Below are positions 18,436 to 27,700 of a stretch of DNA of 64,000 nt, piece by piece. Every line of letters begins with the position of its first letter. Within the stretch, counting starts at the first letter, position 1. The notes beneath the pieces were generated by a model, which saw nothing but the letters and a program-made list of their open reading frames with translations, was not told the origin of the DNA and searched no databases. The position numbers were made by a program, and so were the translations under genes. The DNA is from Endozoicomonas sp. 8E (GTDB lineage: Bacteria > Pseudomonadota > Gammaproteobacteria > Pseudomonadales > Endozoicomonadaceae): positions 3,169,697 through 3,233,696 of the forward strand of contig NZ_CP120717.1 in assembly GCF_032883915.1 (NCBI RefSeq), read 5' to 3'.

Positions 18436-18612
18436 ATTAAGTACTCAGCCATACGGAATCGAATATTTCTGGCTTATTGGGCAGGTGCTCTGCAAGGCGC
18501 AACGACGGGAACATAGCAAGCTATGTGACCAGAGTTGCAACGCAGGAGCAGTTGCCGCGAGTGCCTGAAGAATGAGTCAGAAAATATGATTTCGTATGGT
18601 TGAGTACTTAAT
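18436..18612. mobile_element. 177-bp MITE-like palindromic element between A5 and A6
   Basis: Imperfect terminal inverted repeats: ATTAAGTACTCAGCCATACG at 18436-18455 matches the complement of 18593-18612 with one or two differences, and similarity continues inward through AATATTTCTG and GGCA.GTGCTC. The interior has GCAACGCAGGAGCAGTTGCC, shared exactly with the element at 61207. It interrupts the conserved block upstream of A5, and its right end supplies the last codons and stop of A6. No coding capacity. Confidence 0.65.
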
Positions 18613-20170
18613 ACTGAGTTCCATTCATAAAACGGACTGTCTGGTAGTTTCCATTTGAAAAATACGGCTCTTTAGTAGCCTGGCTGGAAACCTCTGAGGC
18701 ATTGATATCCTGACGATAGACATGCCAGCAACGCATCTCCAATCCATTTTGTACCAGGTCATATTTAATATCACGGTATAACCTGAAACCCTTGATAGAT
18801 GCCATCTTGTCAAGATACAACTTGAAGATCTTGTCTGGCCTGGCTCGCTCAGGTTTTCCGGGCAATTCCACTTGTAATTTTTGTTTAATTGCAGGGATTG
18901 AGGCCAGGTAATGGGCCCGCTCTTCAGGAAGTTTTGCCAGCAAATGGTTTAACCGGTGAATATCACCTTTTTCTGCATTCATTCTCATGGCTTTTGCCTC
19001 TTGGTTGGGGTTTGTTTGATAATCATCCAGCGTCATGTTACTTGCGAGTGCCTGATAATGTTTGGTGTAAACCAGCTCAGGAGGAATATAATGCTGGGGC
19101 GAGGACAGGTAGGGATCTTCAGTTGCCAGGACAAAACAGCCGGGATTGTTTTTTATCAGCCTGGTGAGGTAATAGTCAGTCATCCCCTGTGTAATCTCCC
19201 TGCTCAGTCGTCTTGCTACTGAGCCAGAGTCAGTATAAGGGTGAATAGCAGTGAACAAAGTGGTTGCCGGTGCCGCGCCAGCAATTTCCTGGGCCGGTAT
19301 CAGGTTGATGGGCAGGGTCGTGGCGACGTCAGATTTACCGGCATAAGCATTGCTGACATCCACAGGAATCACTTTGATCGGTAATGTCTTTTCGTTGAGA
19401 TAGTTTTGCATTGACAGCGATGCTTCTGCGTTACCACAGCCAATATCGACAATGTATTCGATGGTGTTGTTTTGGCGTAAAAAATCAGCCAGAAAATTGA
19501 AGTTATACAATTCCGAATCAATTCTGTCTTCCGCCAGGGTTGGATCAACAAATCGCTGCGACGTATCCAGCGTAATCAGCCGCTGGTTGCCAATCTGGAC
19601 AGTTTCCGGCTTAACCGAAGCGGGTACATTGGCATAGGTTGCAGAGAAATTGCCGCGGGGACTGTTATCCATAAAGGCAGGCTCGTACCTGGGATGACCA
19701 GGGTATGGTCTGGAGGGAGCGATCTGTTGTGTGGGACGTCTGTCTTGTCCAATAGGTCCACTGGCCTCAGGGACGCTCTGGCAATGCGAGGCTGTTGCAA
19801 GAGTGGGTCGCTTCGCTGATACAGCGTTAAAAAGTGGCTCAAAATACTCACCTGCTTCTTGTAAACGACGATTTTTGGCCGCTTTTTGTTTTGTCACAGC
19901 GTTACTTGCTACTTTTTCGACAGTCTCGTGCAGAGGGGAGGGCGACGGACTGATTTCAGGGTTGTTTGAGTCCGAATTTAAATCAGTAATCACTCGGCTC
20001 GAAAGACTTATGGTTTGTCGTTGTTGAATTCCGTCGCCGTCGGTTTTCAGATGTGGGGTGATGTTATTTTTTTGCGTAATATCATCAGGTTTGCCATAGG
20101 GGCTTTTTTCTGTACTGCCCTGTTTTGCCGTCTGAATGGGAGAATTGGCTGTGCCCGTACTACGAATCAT
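18608..20170 (-). CDS. A6: class I SAM-methyltransferase-like protein, tandem family A
   Basis: A 520-residue protein with leader MIRSTGTANSPIQTAKQGS, long linker and family core. Motif I is VDIGCGNAEASLS, departing from the GxGxG pattern. The linker has KNRRLQEAGEYFEP and SAKRPTLATAS, a weaker basic cluster than in A2. The usual stop after SN (TGA) has mutated to GGA, so the protein reads on for 12 residues (GNYQTVRFMNGTQY) into the palindromic element, which supplies TAT-TAA. The rest of the core (PINLIPAQEIAGAAPATTLF, NNPGCFVLATEDPYLSSPQ, RCWHVYRQD) is intact. Confidence 0.7.
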   Translation of the reverse strand: MIRSTGTANSPIQTAKQGSTEKSPYGKPDDITQKNNITPHLKTDGDGIQQRQTISLSSRVITDLNSDSNNPEISPSPSPLHETVEKVASNAVTKQKAAKNRRLQEAGEYFEPLFNAVSAKRPTLATASHCQSVPEASGPIGQDRRPTQQIAPSRPYPGHPRYEPAFMDNSPRGNFSATYANVPASVKPETVQIGNQRLITLDTSQRFVDPTLAEDRIDSELYNFNFLADFLRQNNTIEYIVDIGCGNAEASLSMQNYLNEKTLPIKVIPVDVSNAYAGKSDVATTLPINLIPAQEIAGAAPATTLFTAIHPYTDSGSVARRLSREITQGMTDYYLTRLIKNNPGCFVLATEDPYLSSPQHYIPPELVYTKHYQALASNMTLDDYQTNPNQEAKAMRMNAEKGDIHRLNHLLAKLPEERAHYLASIPAIKQKLQVELPGKPERARPDKIFKLYLDKMASIKGFRLYRDIKYDLVQNGLEMRCWHVYRQDINASEVSSQATKEPYFSNGNYQTVRFMNGTQY

Positions 20171-20267
20171 GACTAGTCTCCACGTCTATGCAACAAGATC
20201 AATAACTTTATTCACCTTGCACGGGTTAAAAATTGGAAATTGTTTGTTTAGACCAAAATATCAACGC

Positions 20268-21038
20268 TTAGTTCAACTCAAGCTCTTCAGGGATAACTGT
20301 GCCAATTTGAAAATTAGGTGTTTTTCGCCGCCTGGCTTGCCACTTCTGAGGGATTGATAGCCTGACGATAGACATGCCAGCAAAGCATCTCCAATTGCTC
20401 ATGTCTGACTCCAGGTCTCGATCAACCAATGATTGCGAAGTATCCAGGGTCATCAGATTCTGTTTGCCAATCCGGACAGTTTCCCGTTCAACCGAAGCCG
20501 GTACATTGGCATGTCTCGCACAGTAATTGCGCCGGGTATTATTATCCATCAAGGCAAATACGCGTCTGTAACCGGAAGTATCAGGGTATGGCGTTAAGGG
20601 AGTGTTCTGCTGTGTGGGACGTTTATCTTGTCCAATGTGTTCACTGGTCTCAGAGACGCTCTGGTTGTGCAAGGTCATCTTAAAAGTTTTGCGCTTCTCT
20701 GGTACGGTGGGATCAAAACGTTCATTGACTTCTTGTGCACTGCGTTTGTGCGCCACTTTTTGCCCTGTCTCAGTTTTGCTGCCTACTTTTGCGTCTGCCT
20801 CACGCGGTTTGGGTAATGGGCTGGTGTCTGAGTTGTTTATACCTGAATTCAAATCAGTAACGGTTCGGCTTGAAAAATCGACAGTCTGTTGTTGAATTGC
20901 GTTGCCGTCGGTTTTCAGATGAGAGGTAATGTCATGTTTTTGTGCAACATCATCAGGTTTACCAGGACGAGTCTCTTTAGTATTGCCCTGTTTTGCCGTC
21001 GGAACGAGAGAGTTGAAAGTGTCCATATCTCTGATCAT
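20268..21038 (-). pseudogene. A7: family-A copy with internal deletion removing the methyltransferase core
   Basis: A 256-residue frame. Residues 1-211 are a normal leader (MIRDMDTFNSLVPTAKQGN) and linker with PEKRKTFKM, then NYCARHANV and QSLVDRDLESDMSN. At about 20391-20397 the sequence jumps to the C-terminal coding region of a sister gene. The join lies in AATTGG, which occurs at both places in A8 (AGCAATTGGGAAG and AAATTGGAGATGC), so deletion at short homology is likely. The C-terminal DNA is read out of frame (MSNWRCFAGMSIVR...); in its own frame it still encodes LEMLCWHVYRQ. About 270 residues with the whole Rossmann core are missing. It could still make a leader-plus-linker protein. 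Confidence 0.8.
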
Positions 21039-21230
21039 GACTGTTCTCCTTGTCGATGAGTATGCAAAAAGATTAAAAACGTTTATTCAGCTTGATCCGA
21101 TAATAGTCGGTGCTTATAGATTTAGACCAAGGTACAAGTTATTGGTTCAATCCATAAACCGAATCTTCTTCTATGGGGGCTGCATTCACAGGGTTTCTGA
21201 GAGCTATACATCCGAACCTGTCTGGTAGCT

Positions 21231-23630
21231 TCAATTTGAAAAAGGGGGTTCTTTAACAGCCTGGCTGGCAACTTCTGAGGTATTGATATCCTGGCGATAA
21301 ACATGCCAGCAAAGCATCTCCAATTTATTATTTTTTACTTCACGTTTGATACTTCTGAGAGTTTTGCCAACTTCTTTAAACAGGTTGCCATTAAGATGCA
21401 ACTTGAAGATGGTATCTGGCCAGAATTTAGAGGGCGTTCTGAGTATTCGCTGTTGTTCCCGAGCTGTAATTGTGGCGATCGAAGCCAGATAACTCTCGCG
21501 CTGTTCAGGCAGTTTTGCCAGTAACTGGTTTAGTCGGTAGATATCACCGTTTTCTGAATTCATTTCCGTGGCCTTCGCCTGCCGAAGGGCCTTGGCCCCA
21601 TCGGTCTCCAACGAAATCCTGTATACGAATGCCTGGTAATGTTTGGTGTACACCAGTTCCGGGGGAATATAACGCTGCGGTGAGGAGGCACAGCGGTCTT
21701 CGGTGGCCAGGACAAAACAGCCGGGATTGTTTTTTATGAGTGTGGTGATGTAATAGTCAGTTTTCCCCTGTGTAATGTCCCTGCTTAGCTCTCTTGATTC
21801 AGCGTAGTGGCCGGTAAAAGGGTGTATGGCGACAAACAGAGTGTTTGCCGGTGTAGCGCCAACAATTTCCTGGGCCGCTATTATGTTGATGGGCAGTGAC
21901 TTGACAGCTTCTTCGTCGTAATAATTGTAAACGTCTACGGGAATTACTTTGATCTTGAAATTCTGTTCGTTGAGAACGTTTTGTACTAACAGGGATGTTT
22001 GTCCGCCACCACAGCCAATATCAACAATGTATTCGATAGTGTTGTTTTTACGTAAAAAATCAATCAGGTAGTCGAAGTTAAACTCTTCCCAATTGCTCCT
22101 GTGTGACTCCAGGGCTGGATCAACAAAGGGCTGCGAAGTATCCAGCGTCATCAGATTCTGGTTGCCAATCCGGACAGTTTCCGGTTCAACCGTTATCGGT
22201 ACATTGGCATGTCTCGCACGATAATTGCGCTGGATATTGTTATCCATCAAGGTATACACGCGTCTGTAACCGGAAGTATCAGGGTATGGCGTGGAGGGAG
22301 TGATCTGCTGTGGGGTACGTTTATCTTGTTCAATGTGTCCACTGGTCTCAGCGAGACTCTTGCTAAGAGACTGGCTAATGCTAAGAGACTGGCTACGTGA
22401 GGCTGTGGCAAAAGTGCGGGGTTTCTTCGCTGGTATGGCGGGTTCACAATGCTCTTTTACTTCTTGTAAACGGCGCTTTTTCGCCACTTTTTGGTTCATC
22501 ATGAAGGCCGGTGGGCAGCTGTGGTCAGAGTCTGAGGAACCTCTGGTAATGGGCTCGGTGCAAATATGACAATACTGGCGTTGTTGGTTTATCTGCTCTT
22601 GCCTTCTATTCCTTACGGTAGATGCTGTGCCGGGTTCCGGGGTTTGTTCTGAGCTGCGTTCTGAGTGACCCATTGTATGGGCTTCAGATCCAGTCGATCT
22701 ATCATTTCTCCTATCATTCCTGCCTTCAGGGTTTACAGGTTTTTGGACGGCAGAACGGTTATTGGCATCCTGTTCAGGGGGATGAAAAGGCTGTTTGCGA
22801 ATGAAGTGGTTCCATTCATGCCAGCCGCCACCCGCTGGCAGCGACGGACCGAAAATCTCCGGATACAGTGACTCAAGGAAGCTCTGGTTATACAGACTGA
22901 ACCGCAGGTAGGCCTCAAATCTGCTGACGGATAACAGCTTGCCGTTGTGTTGGAAGATGTATGACAGTTGTCCACTAGTGTCTTGCACATGAAAGGCTGC
23001 CCCGTGAATGAATGCAAGAAATCTTAATAACGGGTCATCGTAAAACGATTTCAGTAGCCGTTGATTAGCCCACCTGAAGACAGATCCGACACCGGCAGTA
23101 TTACTGTAAACAGACTCAGCGGTAATGAGTTGCGGCCAGTTTTCATCGGACATATCGCTGACTTTCGCCACGGCAGGAAACTCCGTAGGCACAAGAGCCA
23201 GCGATTCTTCCTGATTAAGCCTTAGCCAGATTGAATCCTGAAATAAAACCGAAATGCCGGGCTCAGCGTAACGGATTGACAGGGGGAAGGGGGCAGGGAG
23301 GAGGTGGGTTAACGGTTTTTTTACCGGGTCAAGGTCATTGTTATCCGATCTGTCATGGTCATTGCTCGCAAAAAACCGATATTTGTGACAATGACCAGTT
23401 GGATCAATGTGTTTTGCGACGCTGGTCAGGTAAGACGGGTTCTGTTCTGGCAACAAGTTCTTTGCTTCGGGAATATTCCGGTAAACAGTGGCCATCAAGG
23501 GTAACAGCGAACTCAGTGAAATGGGCTCATTGAGACTACCCAGGGCCACTGCCTGCTGTATTGTCGCCTGCATCATAAGACAGAATAAGAGCAGCCTGCA
23601 AATAGCCAGTGTGTAATGTATTTTGTTCAT
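21231..23630 (-). CDS. A8: exported chimera, unknown N-terminal domain plus family-A methyltransferase-like core
   Basis: A 799-residue protein read from the ATG at 23630, which aligns with the start of A2 and has GGGGTG upstream; an in-frame ATG at 23654 adds eight residues. It is the sister of A2: signal peptide (MNKIHYTLAICRLLLFCLMM), the shared N-terminal domain (SIWLRLNQEESLALVPTEFP, SVFRWANQRLL), a polar linker with a CxxC...HxC cluster (CHICTEPITRG...HSC), then KKRRLQEVKEH and AKKPRTFATAS basic clusters and a short repeat SQSLSISQSLSKSLAE. The core has VDIGCGGGQTSLL, with glycines in place, and ends LCWHVYRQD. A2 and A8 are separated by five other copies, suggesting block duplication. 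Confidence 0.7.
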   Translation of the reverse strand: MNKIHYTLAICRLLLFCLMMQATIQQAVALGSLNEPISLSSLLPLMATVYRNIPEAKNLLPEQNPSYLTSVAKHIDPTGHCHKYRFFASNDHDRSDNNDLDPVKKPLTHLLPAPFPLSIRYAEPGISVLFQDSIWLRLNQEESLALVPTEFPAVAKVSDMSDENWPQLITAESVYSNTAGVGSVFRWANQRLLKSFYDDPLLRFLAFIHGAAFHVQDTSGQLSYIFQHNGKLLSVSRFEAYLRFSLYNQSFLESLYPEIFGPSLPAGGGWHEWNHFIRKQPFHPPEQDANNRSAVQKPVNPEGRNDRRNDRSTGSEAHTMGHSERSSEQTPEPGTASTVRNRRQEQINQQRQYCHICTEPITRGSSDSDHSCPPAFMMNQKVAKKRRLQEVKEHCEPAIPAKKPRTFATASRSQSLSISQSLSKSLAETSGHIEQDKRTPQQITPSTPYPDTSGYRRVYTLMDNNIQRNYRARHANVPITVEPETVRIGNQNLMTLDTSQPFVDPALESHRSNWEEFNFDYLIDFLRKNNTIEYIVDIGCGGGQTSLLVQNVLNEQNFKIKVIPVDVYNYYDEEAVKSLPINIIAAQEIVGATPANTLFVAIHPFTGHYAESRELSRDITQGKTDYYITTLIKNNPGCFVLATEDRCASSPQRYIPPELVYTKHYQAFVYRISLETDGAKALRQAKATEMNSENGDIYRLNQLLAKLPEQRESYLASIATITAREQQRILRTPSKFWPDTIFKLHLNGNLFKEVGKTLRSIKREVKNNKLEMLCWHVYRQDINTSEVASQAVKEPPFSN

Positions 23631-23894
23631 GTCACCCCAATACCTGTCTTTCACAATACCGGTCAGGAAGCCATTGATGAGTAACTATGACAGAACATAA
23701 AAATTATTGCCGATGGGCTCTCCGTAATACCAGCTGCTCCATTACTTCCGTTGTCCAGATATGGATCAGACCTAACGAATTCGATGCCGGATAAAGGGTA
23801 GACTATCAGGCAGAGAGTCATCGCCAACAACAAGGCTTAATATCAACTTATGCCTTCAATAAAAGCGGGCTGTCTTGTGGCTTCAATTTGAAAA

Positions 23895-25160
23895 TCAGGG
23901 TTCTTTCCCAGCCTGGCCTGCAACCTCTGAGGTATTGATATCCTGACGATAGACATGCCAGCAACGCATCTCCAATCCATTTTCTATGAGCTCAGTTTGG
24001 ATGCTTTCGAAAGGTTTGAAAGGTTTGATAGCTGCCTTGATTAATGCATAGTCAATATGCAACTTGAAGATATTATCTGGCCAGAATTCCTCTGGCTCTT
24101 CGAGCATGTACTCTTTTATACCATCTGTAATCTCGGAGATTGAAGCCAGATAACTATCCCGCTGTTCGGGAAGTTTTGCCAGCAACTGGTTTAACCGGCT
24201 AATATAACCGTTTTCTGAATTCATTTTTTCGGCTCTTTCCTGACGAACAGACACTGGCTCAGAACAGGGCGAGCGAAAGCAAATCGGGTACGCATGGTAA
24301 TGTTTCGTGTACACTAATTCCGGGGGAATATAACGCTGGGGGGAGGATGTGTACAGATCTTCGGTGGCCAGGACAAAACAGCCGGGATTATTTTTTATCA
24401 GTGTGGTGATGTAATAGTCAGTTTTTCCCTGTGTAATCTCCCTGCTCAGTTTGTCTGCTGCAAACTCCAGCTCGGTAAAAGGGTGTATGGCGGTAAACAG
24501 GGTAGTTGCCGGTGAAGCACCAGCAATTTCTTGGGCCGGAATTAAGTTGAAGGGGATTGGTTTGTTGTCATTATATTCAGTATCTGCACAAGAATTGTTG
24601 ACATCCACAGGAATGACTTTGATCTGCGATCCAAGCTCCCTGAGGTGATTTTGCATTAACAGGGATATCTTTCCGTCACCACAGCCAATATCAACAATGT
24701 ATTTAATTTTGTCGTTTTTTTTCAAAAAATCAACCAGGTAGTTGAAGTTAAATGATTCCAAAAAGCTTTTTTCTTCCGCCAGATCAGGATCAATAAATTT
24801 TTGCGAAGGATCCAGTGTCATCAGTTTATGATCACCAATCCGGACCGTTTCCGGTATAAACTCATCCGATAGATTGGCATAGGTAGCATAGTAATGGCCA
24901 ATGGAACTATTATCCATAATGCTTTTGTGCGATTCGGATGAACCGTAATACGGCCTTCTGGAAGGCGTCTTCAAATCACTAACAGTTCGGCTTGAAAGAT
25001 CGACGTTCTGTTGTTGAATTTCGTTGCCGTCGGTTTTCAGATAAGGGGTGATGTCATGTTTTTGCGTAACATCATCAGGTTTACCAGGGCGAGTTTCTTC
25101 AGTATGGCCCTGTATTGTCGTCGAAACGACAGAGTCGAAAGTGTCCATAGCTCTAATCAT
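23895..25160 (-). CDS. A9: class I SAM-methyltransferase-like protein, tandem family A (short linker)
   Basis: A 421-residue protein with leader MIRAMDTFDSVVSTTIQGH and a very short linker; the core starts near residue 85. Motif I at about 155-164 is the consensus VDIGCGDGKISLL, followed by KVIPVDVNN, PAQEIAGASPATTLFTAIHP, NNPGCFVLATEDLYTSSPQ and RCWHVYRQD. It has no basic linker motif. Among leader-type single-core copies it has the most canonical SAM-binding loop, so it is a good reference for the family. The AAGGAGAA ribosome-binding site lies 7 bases before ATG. Confidence 0.72.
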   Translation of the reverse strand: MIRAMDTFDSVVSTTIQGHTEETRPGKPDDVTQKHDITPYLKTDGNEIQQQNVDLSSRTVSDLKTPSRRPYYGSSESHKSIMDNSSIGHYYATYANLSDEFIPETVRIGDHKLMTLDPSQKFIDPDLAEEKSFLESFNFNYLVDFLKKNDKIKYIVDIGCGDGKISLLMQNHLRELGSQIKVIPVDVNNSCADTEYNDNKPIPFNLIPAQEIAGASPATTLFTAIHPFTELEFAADKLSREITQGKTDYYITTLIKNNPGCFVLATEDLYTSSPQRYIPPELVYTKHYHAYPICFRSPCSEPVSVRQERAEKMNSENGYISRLNQLLAKLPEQRDSYLASISEITDGIKEYMLEEPEEFWPDNIFKLHIDYALIKAAIKPFKPFESIQTELIENGLEMRCWHVYRQDINTSEVAGQAGKEP

Positions 25161-25298
25161 GACTGTTCTCCTTGTCGATGAGTGTGTAATGTGACTAAAA
25201 ACTCTTGTTCAGAAAGAACTGATTAAAAGTTTGTCCTGAATTTTTTGACCAGAATATCAATTGAAAGTTCCATTCATAAACCGGGCTGTCTTTTAGTT

Positions 25299-26837
25299 TT
25301 AATTTAAAAACCAGGTTTTTTTTGCTGCCTGGCCGGCAACTTCTGAGGCATTGATATCCTGACGATAGACATGCCAGCAACGCAGCTCCAATTCATTTGT
25401 TGTTGCTTCATTTTGGATGCTTTCGAATTTGATAATTTTGAAAGGTTTGAAAGTTGCCATGAGTAATATCTCATTAATATACATATTGAAGATGTTATCT
25501 GGCCAGAATTCCTCTGGCCTGTTGCGTATGTGCCATTCTGAACTACGTGTAATTCGGGAGATCGAAGCCAGATAACGACCCCGTTGTTCGGGAAGTTTCG
25601 CCAGTAATTGGTTTAATCGATGAATATTACCGTTTTCTGAGTTCATTTCTGCAGCTTTTTCCTCTAAAAAAGTCACCCTCTCATCATCCTCCCAAAACTT
25701 TAACAAAGAGCTATTCGCGAAGGCATGATAATGTTTGGTGTACACCAGTTCCGGGGGAATATAATGCTGGGGTGAGGATGCATGAGGGTCTTCGGTGGCC
25801 AGGACAAAACAGCCAGGATTGTTTTTTATGAGTGTAGTGATGTAATAGTCGGTTTTACCTTGTGTAACCTCCCTGCTCAGTTCTGTTTCTTTATCCTCGA
25901 AGCCAGTAAAAGGGTGTATCGCGGTAAACAAAGTAGTTGCCGGTGTAGCGCCAACAATTTCCTGACCCGGGATAATGTTAATGGGCAGTGGCTTGTCGTC
26001 GCAATATACATTGTCATACTCATTGGCAATATCAACAGGAATCACTTTAATTTGAATTCCCTTTTCATTGAGATAGTTTTGCATTAACAGGGATATTTTT
26101 CCGTCATCACAGCCAATATCAACAATGTATTTGATTGAGCTGTTTTCGTGTAAAAAATCAACCAGAAAGCTGAAGTTATAGTATTCCAGATTTTCCCTCT
26201 TTGCCTCCAGATCCTGATCAACAAATGCTTGCAAAGTATCCAGCGTAATCAGTTGCTGGTTGCCAATCTGGACAGTTTCCGGTTCAATCCCGAGCGGTAC
26301 ATTGGCATAGCTCGCATGGTAGTTGCCTCGGGGGTTATTATTCATATGCTCCCAATTCTTACGCTCGGAACTGCCCGTGTACTGTTTGGAAGAAGCATTC
26401 AGTTGTATGAGACGCTTATCTTGTCCAATGTATTTACTGGCCTCAGGGACGCTCTGGCAGTGCGGGGCTGTCGCAAAAGTGGGTCGCTTCGCCAGGGAAT
26501 TAAAAATTTTCACAAAATACTCATCTACTTCAAGTAAACGACGATTTTTTGTCACTTTTTGTCCTGTCTCAGTTTTGCTTGCTAATTTTGCGACTGCCTC
26601 GTGCCGAGGGGACGACTGGCTGGTGTCAGAGTTGTTTGAGTCTGAATTCAAATCAGTAACGGTTCGACTTGAAAGATTGACGGTCGGTTGTTGAATTTCG
26701 TTGCCGTCGGTTTTCAGATAAGGAGTGATGTCATGTTTTTGCGTGACATCACCAGGTTTGCCAGCGGGAGTTTCTCTAGTGTTTCCCGGTATTGTTGCCG
26801 GAACGAGAGATTTGAGAGTGTTCATACCGTTAATCAT
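25299..26837 (-). CDS. A10: class I SAM-methyltransferase-like protein, tandem family A
   Basis: A 512-residue protein, first of the array in transcription order. Leader MINGMNTLKSLVPATIPGN, a linker with KNRRLLEVDEYF and LAKRPTFATAPH, then the family core. Motif I is VDIGCDDGKISLL, with aspartate in place of the second glycine. Other core blocks are intact (KVIPVDIAN, PGQEIVGATPATTLFTAIHP, NNPGCFVLATEDPHASSPQ, RCWHVYRQD). The conserved upstream block precedes it at about 26838-26960, with AAGGAGAA before the ATG. Confidence 0.72.
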   Translation of the reverse strand: MINGMNTLKSLVPATIPGNTRETPAGKPGDVTQKHDITPYLKTDGNEIQQPTVNLSSRTVTDLNSDSNNSDTSQSSPRHEAVAKLASKTETGQKVTKNRRLLEVDEYFVKIFNSLAKRPTFATAPHCQSVPEASKYIGQDKRLIQLNASSKQYTGSSERKNWEHMNNNPRGNYHASYANVPLGIEPETVQIGNQQLITLDTLQAFVDQDLEAKRENLEYYNFSFLVDFLHENSSIKYIVDIGCDDGKISLLMQNYLNEKGIQIKVIPVDIANEYDNVYCDDKPLPINIIPGQEIVGATPATTLFTAIHPFTGFEDKETELSREVTQGKTDYYITTLIKNNPGCFVLATEDPHASSPQHYIPPELVYTKHYHAFANSSLLKFWEDDERVTFLEEKAAEMNSENGNIHRLNQLLAKLPEQRGRYLASISRITRSSEWHIRNRPEEFWPDNIFNMYINEILLMATFKPFKIIKFESIQNEATTNELELRCWHVYRQDINASEVAGQAAKKTWFLN

Positions 26838-26960
26838 GACTTTTCTCCTTGGCTATGAATGTGCAATAAGACTAAAAACGTTTATTCAGCTTGTAATGAT
26901 TAAAGACTGTTCTTTTTATTTAGACCAAAGTACCAGTTTTTAGTTCAATCTATAAAATGA

Positions 26961-27315
26961 ACCTTGTTATGGTGGGCTGCATCCAATACGGAGATACCCT
27001 TGATGAGGCTGTTCCCGGTATCGAATAAAAGTTCCCTGAGACAGAACTTTTTTAGTTATCAGTTGTCTTAAAAAGACAGCGTGCATTAAAAAAAGCTGGC
27101 TGATGCTGGCAAGATTTTCAGGAGGGAAACAACAATGCTGCCAACAGGAGGGGCATCGTCCAATCTTCCAAGCCTGAATGGGCAAGTTTGAACCTTGATA
27201 ATTATGGTCGAGACACGTTACAGCCCGACCCTAAACCCTACGCAAGAGATAAGCCTTTCAATAATAAGGTGCTGGCAGCACTGCTTCAATTTGGACGCTA
27301 TAAAAAACTGCTGCC
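26961..27315. other. intergenic stretch without a convincing gene
   Basis: This region lies between the upstream block of A10 and the repeat cluster. Short open frames exist on both strands but none has a ribosome-binding site, a recognisable domain or coding-like composition. I see no tRNA, terminator or insertion-sequence end here. Confidence 0.4.
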
Positions 27316-27700
27316 ATAGAGGGTGTCGCAAAACTCCAACAGCTCGTTCCCATGCTCTGAGGTCGTCATTCCCGCGAAGGCGGGAATCCAGCGCCAACAG
27401 TGGGTCTCTGCCTTCTCGGGGATGACAAGGCCAGGGGGGCACCGGGCAGTAGGGTTCTGGTGGTGAGTCAGTGTGGATTCCCGCCATCGAGGCTGTCGCA
27501 AAAGCCCAACAACTCGTTCCCACGCTCTGAGGCTGTCGCAAAACTCCAACAGCTCGTTCCCATGCTCTGAGGTCGTCATTCCCGCGAAGGCGGGAATCCA
27601 GAGCCAACAGTGGGTCTCTGCCTTCTCGGGGATGACAAGGCCAGGGGGGCACCGGGCAGTAGGGTTTTGGCGGAGAGTCAGTGTGGATTCCCGCCTTCGC
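27316..27700. repeat. composite palindromic intergenic repeats, two copies
   Basis: Two copies of a composite unit: GGGTGTCGCAAAACTCCAAC / GCTGTCGCAAAACTCCAAC, CTCGTTCCCATGCTCTGAGG, the palindrome ATTCCCGCGAAGGCGGGAAT, then AGTGGGTCTCTGCCTTCTCG, GGGGATGACAAGGCCAGGGG and GTGGATTCCCGCC. The same unit recurs at 52481-53095. Long open frames through it are translated repeats (Pro/Ile/Arg-rich), not genes. Confidence 0.85.
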
